Shown: positions 29,451 to 42,176, counted from the stretch's first letter. The stretch: DNA of 64,000 nt from Pseudo-nitzschia pungens (GCA_037355855.1 CM074765.1:1-64000), one strand, 5' to 3'. Notes: generated from the letters alone by a model not told the origin. Numbers and translations are program-made.

Positions 29451-30011
29451 AGTAGTAGTTGATCTATCCTCGGTTTTTCCATCTATATCTTAGCACCCTG
29501 TATCTCTAATAATATAGGGCTGAGGTATGTAGATCTAGTAGTACTAATCCTACTACAAGGGCTTAGCATCCTGTCTAGCATCCTGTTTAATATTGCCTTT
29601 TTGGTTCTTCAGTTCCGTTCTTATCTTAGCATCCTGTATATCTTCTAATATAGGGCTGCTAAGAGTTGGGGTATGTAGATCTGGTACAAATCCTACTTAC
29701 AATTCATACAGTAAAATAAATCCCTAAAAAACAAGGGGATTTAAATGTGACCGATTTATCCAATGAGATTAGGTAAAACAAATCCCTAAAAAACAAGCAA
29801 AATTAAAACTCATCCAGGCAAGAGGCCGTGATAGCTGGCTACAACTCCACTACCCCCCGAGGTCCAATTCTGTAGTATCAGCACCATACTAAGATTACCG
29901 GTACTACCGTAACCTTAATCTTACCAATACCGTAAAAATTCTTACATTTTTTTGATATCAATCAAAAAAATTATCGTCTTGGTGCTTGGTTCACATGTAC
30001 CGGTAACCTTA
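29451..30011. repeat. Degenerate direct repeats, no gene
   Basis: 29500-29560 and 29632-29700 share TAATATAGGGCTG, GGTATGTAGATCT and AATCCTACT. 29705-29740 and 29770-29800 share AATCCCTAAAAAACAAG. No coding signal. Confidence 0.6.
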
Positions 30012-30117
30012 CCGGTACTACAGAATTTCTATCAGCTGTCCCCGGGTTTCAGTAGAAATTAGTAGTCGGGGACGTAGAACCGGGGAACAGCTGATAAGAA
30101 TTTTGTAGTAAACCTTA
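30012..30117. mobile_element. Short inverted-repeat element (MITE-like), copy 2
   Basis: Begins TACTACAGAATTTCTATCAG and ends CTGATAAGAATTTTGTAGTA. The termini are complementary over about 30 bp with few mismatches. It is inverted relative to copy 1 at 24972 and flanked by GTAAGGTTAC-type words. Confidence 0.8.
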
Positions 30118-30940
30118 CGGTGAACCTTACGGTAAGATAACCTTACGGTAAGATTAACTTACCATACGGTAAGGTTACCGTAGAGATTGATTCCAATTGA
30201 TCCTACTGGTAAACCTTACATACCGGTACCGTACCGGTAACTTATCCTAGAAACCAAACAAATACTAGTAATAAAAGAAGGCAAAACAACTCAACTCCCT
30301 CGCCCCTGCAAAGCGACAAATACAATATCCTTCCAGTCCTGCTACCAGTGCTGGTAACCTTACTTGTACCGGGTGAGGTTTCCCTTTGTGAATGTTGCGA
30401 TGCGGCAATGAATACACCAATGAATACGAAGATCGAGTAAGAGTAACCTTACGGTAATTAGGTGAGCCGTATTCGATACAGCTTGCAAAATGCATCATGC
30501 ACAATGCATCATGCATCATGCGAGTCACACATAATGCACATAATCCGAAGATTTCTTTCAATCAATACGGTGCAGTGGAAGGACTTTCAAGTAAGTTTAT
30601 TCGTATCCTTGGTAATCCTACTCCTACTGATTTTGGAAGCAACAACAAGGTCGGAACGGAACGGAACGGAACGGAATGGAATGGAATGGAACGGAGCATA
30701 CTGGCTTGAATTGAACTGAATTGAATTGAATTGAATTGAATTGAATATGATATTGATTAGAAGGGCATCCGTTGTGTTGGCTGGCGTGGGTGTGACGGCA
30801 ATTACCATCGGTATATGGTTTTGATAGAGTTAGGCGGACTTCGACGTGTTTTCTCAAGCAAGTCGAAAATCGAGGGATCGATCGATGTTTGCTTTTTCCT
30901 CGTTTTTGTGTCGAAACTCCCGAAAAAAAACACGAACAGA

Positions 30941-30978
<38 letters not shown>

Positions 30979-31799
30979 CTCGACGATGCCATTCCGTTCA
31001 ATCCAATCTATCCGGTCCGTTGTGGCATGGTTGAAGTCGATTGATTTGATTTGATTCGATTCGATTTGAGATTTGAAATTATTTGATTCGATTGACTTTG
31101 TTCGGTTCTATGGGTTGACTTAGTTCCAATTCTAGTATTTAGTGTGCCCGCAACAATTTTGTAAAAATTTGTAACGGCTCGTCACCTAGTCATATTGATA
31201 TTCATACCGTATCACCTCACAACATTTCATCTCGATTCGTTTCTTATCGTATCGCATCGTTTCATTTTTCATTTTCTGTCCCATCCACATCCACATCCAC
31301 ATCCATATCATACATCCTAAATCATAAATCATACTCCGTGTCAAAATCCACATCGCAATCCATGCCCATGTCGGCATTCGCGTTGGATATTCGTTGATTC
31401 AAATCCCGTCTTCGTCTCGTATCTCGCGATCCGCAACCCGCATCTGGCATCTGGCACAGATAGCTCAAACACACCTTACAACCTTTTCGCTTTCTTTTTT
31501 TCTCAATCAATCCACGGTGTACCGCAGTATTTCTTGCCTTTTGCCGGCTGCGCCAAACAACACGACGCGCATGAGCATCAGCATCCGCAACAGCGTCGTT
31601 GGCAGCAACACCGGACGTTCGATCCAAAAAACACCACGGTCACACTTTCACTTTTAACTCCAAATCCTCATTCCAATTCCAATTCAAATCCTCATCCACA
31701 TCCAACCGACCACAAATCCATCACTACATCTGTGGTTTCGGCTACAGCTACGGCTGCGGCGACACAATCAATCAAGACTTCGGACCCGAGACTCTCGGC
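30118..31799. other. Gene-poor region with microsatellites
   Basis: Dense GTAAGGTTACCGTA words at 30118-30250. (GGAAC)n then (TTGAA)n at about 30655-30745, (CA)n at 30943-30975, and GATTTGATTCGATT-like repeats at 31035-31095. 31266-31330 is ATCCACATCCAC-like. No supported gene. The last few hundred bases would be the 3' side of the plastid-protein gene. Confidence 0.5.
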
Positions 31800-33567
31800 T
31801 TACTCCCACCAGAGACGGTCTCCCATATCGTCGCCATTGTCGGCAACGGTGTGGGGTTCGACGACAATCTCGTGCGGGTACTCCATGGGGGACTTGGACC
31901 ACATGCGAATCGTCCATCCACTTCCGGGAGTCTCGATGATGGCGTGGTAGGGCTGGGTGGATCCCTCGCAGTGCAGATCAAAGACCTGACGAATCGAGTT
32001 GGGTCCCTGCAGGACCTCGATCTTGGACTTGCAGGATCGCTTTCCGGTGTCCTTGGACCACCACATGATCTGGACGCTCTCGATCGAGTCCGAGATGGGA
32101 AAGGCCTTGACGGCTCCGAGTCCTCCCTCTTGAACGGTTCCCTGCATGGTGTGCTTGGGGTTGGACTCCCAGACATCATTCTGGAAGGCAATGAGCTGCT
32201 TGGTGCGTTCCATGGACGGAACCTCGGCTCCAAAGGTGCAGGGGAACTCCTGGGATCCGGTGGTGGAGATCTTGAGGGCCTTGGGTCCCTTGGGGAAGGC
32301 GAGCATTCCCTTGTAGGGGGTTTGGGAGCCGTCCTCGAGGTTGACGTCCATGGAGTGGAGCAGACGGACGGGTCCTTCCCACCTGCGTCGTTTTGCATTG
32401 TGTTGCATCGTTTTGCATTGTGTTGCATCGTTTTGCATCGTTTTGCATTGTGTTGCATTGTGTTGCATCGTTTTGCAAAAGGAAAAACAAGCAGCGAAGA
32501 GGCAAGGCAAAGCAAAGCAAAGCAAAAGCCAAGCAGAGCGAATCGAGGCATTGGTTTGTGGGTTTGTAACACGCATTACGTGCATGGCATGGCATGGCAT
32601 GGCATGAATTGAATTGAATTGAATTGAATTGCGTTGCATTGCATTGAATTGAATTGCAGGAATTGTAACCATTGCCAAGCGACAACGAGAAGAGGAACCA
32701 ACAAGGAATGGATCGGATTCGTTGAAGTAAAAGTCAAAAGTCAAAAGTCGAAGAACGAACACCAACACCAACACAAAGCAGCCGGGACCGGGGCATTGTT
32801 TGGTTTTCGTTTGTGGTTCGTCGTGAGTAGTATTTCGTTCGTCGTGTATCGTTCGTCGTTTTTCGTTTGTCATGGTTCGGTTCGGTTTCGTTCCGTTCGT
32901 GACAAACCGAAAGGAGGCAAGGAATCAAGAACGAGAGAGAGAGAGGGACAGAAACGGAGAGACAGTGAGTGGACAGAAGAATCTCAATGAGCAACAAACA
33001 TTCGATCCGATCAAACCGGTGACGGTGACGGAAAAGAGAAGCGGTGCCAAAAGAAGCAAAGCAAAGCAAATCAAAGCAAAGCAAAGCAATGCGATGCAAT
33101 GCGAAGCGATGCGATGCACTGCGAAGCAAAGCAAATGCCATCGCCATTGGATGATGCCGGTGTGAGTGTGAGAACTCTTGCTTCTCGCAACCGGATAAAG
33201 ATCTTCCAACAACGATTGGTTCGACTCCAATTCTGTGTTACTCGATAAGTCTTACGTACAGTTCGACCTTGGCCTTGAGGGGACGTCCGTTGGTCTCGAG
33301 AACGTATTGCAGACGCTCCGTGTCGGTGGGAATGTCCCAGGTTCGGACGGTGCCACCTCCCTCGATGCGCTTCATGGGAATGTCGGGGGAGAACAACTCG
33401 AAGGGACCACCGCCGGGAGCTCCGAGGGCGGGAGGACCCGAGGCGGACCAGCTCTGGCCTCCGACATTGAGGGCGGTGTTGGTGTTGACGGAAGCGGGCT
33501 TGCTGTTGGGGGCAAAGGCAGCGGACGAGGCCACGAGGATGGAAGCAATGGCGGCGGTGAACTTCAT
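31800..33567 (-). CDS. Conserved plastid-targeted protein, two exons
   Basis: Exon 1 is 33567-33260 and exon 2 is 32382-31800, joined in frame to 296 aa. The N-terminus MKFTAAIASILVASSAAFAP is a signal peptide ending in the diatom plastid-import motif SAA^FAP, followed by a Ser/Asn/Ala-rich transit region. The mature part starts near GGQSWSASGPPALG. It contains IEGGGTVRTWDIP and WEGPVRLLHSMDV and looks like a soluble beta-rich domain with several Trp residues. I recognise it only as the type of conserved plastid protein found in diatoms, not as a named function. Codon use is GC-rich like the other host genes. Without splicing exon 1 would stop four codons after the donor. The long frames on both strands over exon 2 are shadows. 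Confidence 0.78.
32383..33259 (-). other. Predicted 877-bp intron filled with microsatellites
   Basis: On the minus strand the donor is GTACGTAAGA (33259) and the acceptor GACGCAG (ends 32383). This choice is the one that keeps the frame (phase 2). A GTAAGA donor four bases further on would be phase 0 and does not fit this acceptor. Inside are arrays of TTGCATCGTTTTGCATTG (32390-32475), GGCAAAGCAAAGC, GGCATGGCAT, GAATTGAATT and AAAGCAAAGC. Confidence 0.7.
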
Positions 33568-34582
33568 CTTGCTAGTGAGTGGAGTTGAGTGGAGTGGAAT
33601 AGAATAAATTACGAAGTAATTGTGGGTGGTTGGGGGATTGGGGCTGGGAATTCGAATGGGAATTCGAAATTGTAGCAGCGTCGGGAGAGCGAGACAACTC
33701 TTTGTTTGTAAGTTACTTGTAGTTATCTCGGTTTGCTTGCGAGGAGGCAGGAAGTAAGTTACAAGCACAAGTACGTCTCCGCTCGTGGTGTGGTGTGGTG
33801 TATCGTATCGTATCGTATCGTATCGTATTGGAGTGGAGTGGAGTGGAGTGGAGCGTAATCTTACCGTATTGGAGTGGTGACATCGACGCTGCTTCTTTCG
33901 GCTCGTCCAAATCTACGAGGACGACTACGAGAGGAAAGGTACAAAGTACGAGAATTGCTGTTCGAAGTAAGGATTCCCGTACTTCGAGTACTCGTACGTA
34001 CGGGTAAACCTTACTGGTAACTTACTTGTAGTTTTTGGTTTTGGAGGATGCGTGCGTATGCGTGTTGGGTGGGTGGGTGTGCGGGTGGGTGTGCGGTAGA
34101 ATTAAATAGTACCGTAGTAATTACCTCGTAGGTGTTCTTCCGTTGCAGCGATCGCCGTAATTACTCTACAGTACGCCAACAGCACGCAGGACGGGTCCCG
34201 AACGATGGACACACCGCAAGGCCACCTAAACCTTACACGGATCTGATTGAGATTGAAGTTTTCTACTGCCACCTAATTGCGTACCGTACAATCCAGTAAG
34301 TTAAGATTACTCTTACTTACACTAAGATTACGGTGGATCCCACCCTGCGCTTTGGATGCCGAACTCTCCCTCCACCAAAAATTCAAATCAAGAGTATTAA
34401 TTATTTAAGTTACTCGTAACCTTACGAGTACCGTATTTATTGTGCATTGTACCAAGTAACTTACGAGTACGCTACTCGTACGTACCAGTAATTACTCGTA
34501 TCTACGTCTGGCGTTCCGGAACGAACCACAAACTGCTCGAGCCGCGCCATCCTTCCAACGCGCGTCGCCCGCTCAAAGACCA
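33568..34582. other. Promoter side of the plastid-protein gene
   Basis: Contains (GTATC)n and (GGAGT)n pentanucleotide runs (33797-33853), then many GTAAGGTTAC-type words. No gene is seen. Confidence 0.4.
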
Positions 34583-34596
34583 CTGACGTACGTCAG
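34583..34596. promoter_or_regulatory. Palindromic CRE-like site CTGACGTACGTCAG
   Basis: A perfect 14-bp palindrome containing TGACGT and its complement. TGACGT is the core bound by bZIP factors and the core of the CO2/cAMP-responsive elements described in diatom carbonic anhydrase promoters. It lies about 1.0 kb upstream of the plastid-protein start. Function is inferred. Confidence 0.4.
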
Positions 34597-35002
34597 CAGG
34601 ATCCTTCGGGGGGTTCTGATTGGTACGTGGGTTTGCGTCACCGTCACTTCCGAGCGCACCGCAAGAATGAAAATTTAAACAATGCAAAAGTACATAAGAC
34701 TTACGGCAAAAAAATAGCATACGAGTAACTTACGAGTAACTTACGAGTAACTTAACTTACAAGTAAGGTTACGAGTAATCATCGTAAGTTACCGGTAGAT
34801 CCAACTTCGGTCGGAAGGTGTCACGCCGTAACTCATCTCAATCTGCATTGCGTACTGTACCGGTAAGACCTTACGATACAAGAAGCACAGTACGATAATT
34901 AAACCTTACCCTCCATAAACATCTTTGGCTTCGGGGTGGAAGCAGCCCGCCGAACGAGCCGGCATGATCTATAGTACGCAAGCCCAACAAAAATTTCAAA
35001 AA

Positions 35003-35027
35003 TGACGTGAGATGACGTCATGCTGAC
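35003..35027. promoter_or_regulatory. CRE-like cluster with ATGACGTCAT
   Basis: TGACGTGA, then the perfect CRE palindrome ATGACGTCAT (35012-35021), then TGACGACG, all within 25 bp. It lies about 1.45 kb upstream of the plastid-protein start. Confidence 0.4.
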
Positions 35028-35120
35028 GACGAAGATGACAAAGACGACAACAATGCCCTCCAAAGGGGACATCGGTTAAATCTTACGGTAAGAATTAAGG
35101 TTTACCGGTAGGATTTTGAT

Positions 35121-35151
<31 letters not shown>

Positions 35152-36007
35152 GTTGTTGATGAGAACTGTATTTTTTTTGGCGCGGAAGATACACGGAAAA
35201 CTTTAACGTAACTTACCTGTCTGTAACTAACTAAGGTTACCGGTAAGATTACGGTTAAGATTACGGTTACGACTCACTCGAGGAACTGTACAAGTCACAT
35301 TCCGGTAAACCTTAATCTTAATTACGGTACACATTGTAATCTTACTCATACCGTTGGTAAACCTTATCTTTACTCGTACTCCGAAATACGACGTACACGT
35401 ACAAAGTAAGAGCTCAGTAACTTACCTACGGTAGTACGTACTCCTGCTCTTACTCGTAGTTACTGGCGAGGGCAAAAGGCAAAAGGCAAAAGGCAAAATG
35501 CAAAATGCAAAATGCAAAGAATGCAATATTAATATTATTGTGATCTTCTCCTCCGGTAACCTTACCAGCAGCACTCTCATTACGATTACTACTATTAGTA
35601 AGAGGCAAGGAGGAATCATCTTTGCGTTGCTGTACCAGTTCCAGTTTGCATTCAATAACTCGTCAGATTGTGCATTCAGCAGCAGCAGCACTGCTGGTGG
35701 AGTAGGATGATGTTAGTAGTAGTAGTCCTACTAGTAGTACTACAAGCAGGTGCTATTACTAGTAGAGTGTTTTGGAAAGGTGGGACGAGTCAGGGAGGAT
35801 GGATTATGTGTTGGTACAGCACAAAGTCCTCCTGGCAAATAGTGAGACTACTGGTGGAGAGGATAGTACTGTTGAAGCGCTATTCCATACACTCAGGAGA
35901 TACTACAAGAAGATACTCCCCTCTAGTAGAGGTAGAAAGGAATCGGCCATTAGGGAGGGCATGATAGAGCACTTAGGTTTTTAAAGGTGATGAGAACATG
36001 AGAAGTG

Positions 36008-36062
36008 AGAGCTGAGCTGAGCTGAGCTGAGCTGAGCCCTCAGCTCAGCTCAACTCAGCTCA
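36008..36062. repeat. GAGCT pentanucleotide hairpin
   Basis: Five to six copies of GAGCT, a CC centre, then the complementary AGCTC copies, with one AA interruption. It can fold into a ~24-bp stem with almost no loop. Confidence 0.85.
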
Positions 36063-38114
36063 GTAATCTTAAGGTATCTGTGACAACTTCGCTGTCTCAT
36101 AAGGTTTACTACTGTACAGTGGCATACAGCCCTGCTGTGGAGTACATTGCTGTAATCTACGGAGTAGAGTGTAGCGTATGGAGTAGAGTGTAGCGTACAG
36201 CAGAGTAAAGCTTAGCATACATAGTAGTAACCCTTCCATTATTTTATCCAGTAGTAATTCAATCGTGTGCTTGCTCACTTTGCTTGCTAACAAGATGCTT
36301 GCAATAACTGAAGGGCCGAGTATCAGGTTCTAGTGGTCAACAAGCAAGCTATTTCTAGTAGACACTTTGACTGTGATATACAAAGAGTGACTCCATTGCA
36401 GGGTGTGCTAGCTCGGACTCTTGTCATTTCGGAAAGCATTTGGGGTATGCAGCAGTAGTAGTACCAGCAGGATTAAAATAATCCTAAATACTTTTTGTTT
36501 TGTGCTAAAGTGCCATAATATAATATAGTTCTCCTCCAGCAGTCTGCACACCCTGTGATTCTACTATCTGTCATTAGTCAGTGGGTGTAGCAAATTTGCT
36601 ACTACTACTACTCTCCTTGGAAGCAAGCAACAAAGTAGAAAAACCTGTTTGCTTTTGTTGGGTTTTGATTCAATAACCATTCCCTGTCAGCAAGAGCATG
36701 CATGAAGATTGAGATTTCAACTTGTTGCTGTTCTGACTTGTATTGATCTAGCATTGCTATAGCTCCTGTAGCAGAAGGTGATTCTTATACTGTAGTTTCT
36801 TCTTCCAGCACAGGAGATTTTTACTACTACTGCTGCTGCTGCTGCTGCTACTATTACTACAGACAAAAGAAATAGTGCAATCACTTCCCAGAATACTACT
36901 AGTACTAGTAATAGTTCCTGCTGATTTGCAACTTCTCTTGGGGCTTTGTTTCACCCGACTTAGCAAAAAGATTGCGAAGCAAAATATTTTCATTTTCATC
37001 ATTATTTCTTTGTTATGATATTATGTACATCTGTGAAAATTTAGTGAGCCAAACTTGTAGGTAACTTAACCTTACTAATACTCGTACTACTTGTACAATA
37101 GACAATACTGTGCATTACTATCATCGCTCGTTGTTGCCCACCGGATAGCTCCCGTCCAGTCCAGTAAAAATAGATTTGTCAGATGAAAGAAACTATAGTT
37201 TACCGAAACAAGACATGTGCACGAATCGATAATGTCTGTGTTCCTCCTGCTGTTCCGATGCTTCGACAGAAAACCGAACAAAGCGCGTGAGTCGATGATA
37301 ATTATAATCATCATCATCATTCGTGTGTGTAACAATCAAAGTCCATTTTAATGAATCGATCAATCGATGAATCGAGCGAGTGGCACAGTTCGGCACACGG
37401 GCTTCTCCTCAGGAGCAGGTTTGGCTTCCATCGCTGGCTTCCAATGCGAAAAATCCAATACTAACTGCAACTGCAACTGCAACTGCAACTTTACCTGCAA
37501 CACAAAGGCACAATCCAACCAGCGATGGTAGTAGTCATATAATATGAGAAGGAGTGTTAGAGCTATCATTGTTGTACAAAATGGTGCGAAGTACCTTTTT
37601 CAGCGTCAGCGTCAGCGTCAGCGTCCGCGCCAGCTTTTGCCTCCGCATCTCAAAAGACGGCAGCGCACGCTTTCTTTCGGCAGTATTGTGCAGTTCTTCT
37701 TGTTTTGGTTCATTCTTGTTGTTGTTGTTGTTGTTGTTGTCTCTGCTGCTGCTGCTGCAAATTGCGGGGCATACTAAGAACTATCCATCTTACATGCACT
37801 AGGAATTGCAAACATTCAGTGGCACATTGACCACGTCGTCGAATCGAATCGATTCGAATCGATTCGAATCGAATTGAATCCGACAAGGTGCAAGTACAAG
37901 TATCCCCAATCAAACGACGCGTTTAATGATTCGCAGTTTCATTGCCTTTTGCTTCGTCGCCAGCGATTTCATTTCATTTCAGTTCAGTTCATCAATTATC
38001 ATCTCATCTCAAATCGTTTCTTTCTTTGCATTCCATTTTGGTTCGTTCGACATCAACTGCAGTGTTTTTGGTTTTGGTTTTGCTTCCCTTCCCATTCTAA
38101 TTTCGTGTACCGTA

Positions 38115-38825
38115 CGCCTCCAGTTACTCGTATTCGTATTCGTATTCGTATTCGTACTCGTACTCGTATTCGTACAGTACCATCTGTAAATCCACGAAGA
38201 AATTTACTTTTTTCCACTCCTCTATACTTTATTCTACTCACTCAATTGATTCTCTTCACTTCTCTCCAATTCTCTTCTCTTCTCTTCTCTTCTCTTCTCT
38301 TCTCTTCTCTTCTCTTCTCTTCTCTTCTCTTCTCTCCACTCCACTCCACTCCACTCCACTTTTGTTTGTCATTCCTTCGATCATCACTTCATCACTCCAT
38401 CGCTCCCTCCCTTCTGATCGATATTCGCATTTCCATTTCCATTTCCATTCCCACTCGTACAGTGTTCGCATTTCCATTTCCATTTCATTTCATTTTCATT
38501 TTCATTTTCATTTTCATTTCCATTTCCATTTCCACTCCACCATGGATCGATTCGGTAGCTGTTTCTTTTCTTTTCTTTTCTTTTCTTTTCTTTTCTTTTC
38601 TTTTCTTTTCTTTTCTTTTCTTTTCTTTTCTTTTCTTTTCTTTGTTTGTTTGTTCGTTCGTTCTTTTCTTTCCCCGCTCTCTTGTCCTCCTTCTCCATCC
38701 TCGTTTTCTTCGATGATCAAAGCAAACCTATTCCATGTTCCATTTTCCAAAAGTTCCATGCCCGCATCGTCCCAAGGATGATTGTTGTTTTCGTTTCTTC
38801 TTTCTTTCTTTCTTTCTTTCTTTCC
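38115..38825. repeat. Long polypyrimidine microsatellite cluster
   Basis: In order: (GTATTC)n at 38128-38172, (TTCTC)n at about 38265-38335, (CCACT)n to 38360, (CATTTC)n at 38425-38530, (TTTTC)n at about 38562-38641 and (TTTC)n at 38798-38822. Almost the whole plus strand is pyrimidine. The long ORFs on both strands are artefacts of stop-free repeats. Confidence 0.9.
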
Positions 38826-41800
38826 ATGATTGAATCCAAATCCTTTCAAAACAAATCGATTGATCCATTATTTGTTGTTATTACTATACTTCGCATTGCG
38901 AAGTAAAACCTTACTACAGTAGTATTTATTTCTCCATTCCTTTGAGTTGATGCATCCCTAACTTACCGTACACATACAAAATGCTTCGCCACGAGTCAAT
39001 CGTTCCCAAGTAAGAAGGAATAGAAGTACGAAGTAATTACGAACGAAGTTAACCAACCAGGCGACCCCAACCAGGCGACCCAACCAGGTAACCAAACACT
39101 GAACTTCTCTGGACCGAAAGTGTATAGTGTCGGTGTCGTGCTTCTCTCTTGTTGCCAAAGAAAAGAAGAAGCACTCATATTGTATCGTACGGAACGATAA
39201 ATAAGGTTACTAGTTACTACTACCGTACAACTGATAACAAAAGTGACACATGGTAAAGTAATACAAGTAACTTGCTTGTACGGTATGTTTCGAACACTAT
39301 CGAAATCAGACTGCAATCTTTCGTCGGCCTTCAACCTTGAGTCTCGTCAATGTTTGCTCCTCTTTGTTCTTCGGCATCAAAAGATCATGCCATCCGTTAA
39401 ATAAATAATGATGTTCACGGGAACCGTAACTAATACTTCGTACTTCGGTAGTACATTACGGACTGTTAGTCAATACGGAGTACTACTTCTACGAAGTAAG
39501 GCTACAGCAGTCGACAACAATGACCATTCTCAACGCCACAATTATCATGGTGCGGTGTAACGAAGTGACCTTACTTCTTCAGAGACGACCGGTACAAGTA
39601 TTCTTGCGCTAATTCTGTGCCTAACGATTAGATTTTTGCGAGCCTGGCACGCCCGGTGGGAGTTTCGATCTCTTCCTGCGATGAAAAGGTAATAAGGTGT
39701 ACCGTAATTACGGTACAGTATTTGCGAAGATACTATGTCCAGTACGGTACTACACGTACCTAAATCTTACCGTACTACCTCTCAGTAAGGTCTACTTGTT
39801 CCTTGCTTCTACGTGTAATTACCAGTAAGATTACGGTAGACACAACAGCGCAATGGTTTTCGTCACAGCCTTTTGGTTCACGAGCTCGCCCAAAGCCGCT
39901 CAAAATCACTTGCGCTACGAGTAATCTTACGAGTACGATTACGGTAAACTTACTCGTATGTAAACCTTACCGGTAGAGTTCGGAATGTCGGATTGGTTCC
40001 GGCGCTTCTTTTGCGCTTACCAATACCAATAAGATTACCATTACTAGTACTGGTAATTACTGGTAACTTCTACGGGTACTGATATCGTCCCGGAAGTTTT
40101 GTCCCGTTTTTTTTTAATCGTTTTCGAGTTTGATGAACCTCAAACCACCAGTACAAAGTAGTACTGTACTTCTTGTACAGTACAGTACGGTAACTTACTC
40201 GACTTCGTACTTGTATTGGTTTGTTTCGTTTCGTCGTCCAAGTAATCTTAAGGTTTACTTGTGGATGTACCACTTGTACGAGTTGTTGTACCGCGACACC
40301 GTCTCTGTCTGTCTCTGTCGTCAACACCGGCACTGACCAACGACACCCAGATCAAACATCACCCCATCTTATCCACCCCCCGCATCATGATGAGGCTGAA
40401 AATGGGAAAGAAACACAAGGAGAAGGTAAGCACCCTAGACTTGGGCGCATGCGGGTGACGGCGGACAACGGTCATCTCGGTCGTCGTCGTCGTCGTCGTT
40501 GTCGTCGTCGTGCGCCCGCGTTGCGACGGGATGGATTGCTACTATTATTATTTATTTTTTTCGTCGTAGCGTCGTGTCGTGTCGTGTCGTGTCGTGTCGT
40601 GATTCATCGTTCGATTGATCCGATTGGTCGGATTGGTCCGTTTCTACGTGATGGGTTTGGGTTCCGCAAGGGATGGAGTTTTCGTGTTCGAATTGGATGG
40701 ATTGGGGTTGGGGATAAAGTGATGGGGTTTGGAAACAGACTGATTGATTGATTGATGGACAGGCCAGAACTTTTCGAGATCAGTGGGAACCGAAAACTAA
40801 CAAGTTACGGTAAGATTACCGTAAGGTTACCCGTAAGGTTACGATCGATGGACGGACAATTTGTCACCCCCGCAAGAGCATCACACGCGCTACAAGACTC
40901 GCCAAAGCTACACCCGATCAACGCACTTTGGGTCGCCAAAGTGTCCATGATGCTAATTGTTTGTGAAACGGTCGGGAAGACGAACGTGACCCAGCACTTG
41001 CAACCGTTCGGATAACGGTCGATGGATTCATTCATTCCGCGGGTACGACTGAAAATAAGGTTACGTCTGTGTGTAAGGTTACTTTTGCGAGCACCTTACG
41101 TTTGAGAGTAAGGTCTTACCTTACGTAAGGTTACTTTTGCGAGCAATCGTTCGAGTGGGATTGTTGGCTTTGCCTACCGCTCCGTTGGGACAGAGGGGGT
41201 AGGTGGCATGTGTTGGGGGCGCCCAAACCGTCCCGACTCCCCCGTGCGAGCAGCACCTTAGACTACAAGAGTGACTGGGGTCTTAAATGGAGTCGAACAA
41301 CATTCAAAATATTATCAATGTCTGCGATTTCGTTTGTGGAGCATTCAACCATTCAACCATTCGTGGGGATACGACCAATATCACTAACGCACGGAGATGA
41401 CTGCGCGATCCGCACTGCAGCATGATACTAGGTGATACTACAGGATACATGACACAAGTCACAAGTACGATTACGTACTAGCCGTGAGATAATGGAACAG
41501 TTGAATGCCGGACTATGATGCAGGAGCAGTCTACAATACAAAACTCGTACTCCTACTCGTAATTGTACCTTACTTGTACTTGTGAATGCTTGTACCGGTA
41601 AGGTTACGAAAAAAGAAGATTTGGCAGCGATGAAGCCGTAACTTACGGTAAGATTACGAGAACAAACTACAGGTGAGTACGGAGTACAAGGAACCTTACG
41701 AGTACCCGTACCAAGAACCAAGTACCAAGTACGGTATGTGCATCAAACCAGGAACAACGAGAGCACGAATAACCTACTCTTACTTGTACGTGCACTTCTA

Positions 41801-42176
41801 CTTGTGCTTGTACGAGAATACGGTGTGAATACGAACGAATTTCAACCGGGATCCTGTGCAGTTCCGTGCAATGCACCGCAATTTAGCGCAATGCTGCCCG
41901 CTTGCGAAGGAAAGAACCGCATGCAACATGTGCAATAGCGGTAACCTTAGTTATGCCAACAAGCAGTAAGATATCACTTCCATTCCATCGAAAAGAAACG
42001 AACAGATGATACCTGTGCTCGACTGAGATCTTTCCATAACTAAGTCTTACCGCACACACCAGAACACACTGCACCTATTGCACCTATCGCATCTATCGCA
42101 TCTAATCGAAATCAAGACAAGACAAGAGAAGACAAGACAGCAGAACACAATATATTTTCGCGACTCTCCATTCGCA

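Larger units (their letters stand above)
35028..42176. other. 7-kb gene-poor region: dispersed GTAAGGTTAC motif and microsatellites
   Basis: No supported gene. GTAAGATTACGG / TAAACCTTACGGT words are dense at about 35080-35420, 39690-40080, 40800-40850, 41040-41130 and 41590-41710. (GATGAT)n lies at 35125, (GGCAAAA)n at 35470-35515, AGTAGTACTAG stretches at 35700-35770, (TGCTGC)n at 36830, (GTTGTT)n and (GCTGCT)n at 37715-37760, and (GTCGTC)n at 40480-40615. Frames through these are artefacts. Confidence 0.5.

Noticed and set aside
31599..32612. 337-codon plus-strand ORF, Gly/Leu-rich
   Set aside because: It is antisense to exon 2 of the plastid-protein gene and runs into its intron repeats. 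The opposite strand has the plastid presequence and a coherent protein.
37874..38716. 280-codon plus-strand ORF rich in Phe, Ser and Leu
   Set aside because: It is stop-free only because of polypyrimidine microsatellites. The opposite strand is equally open (Lys/Glu/Arg).
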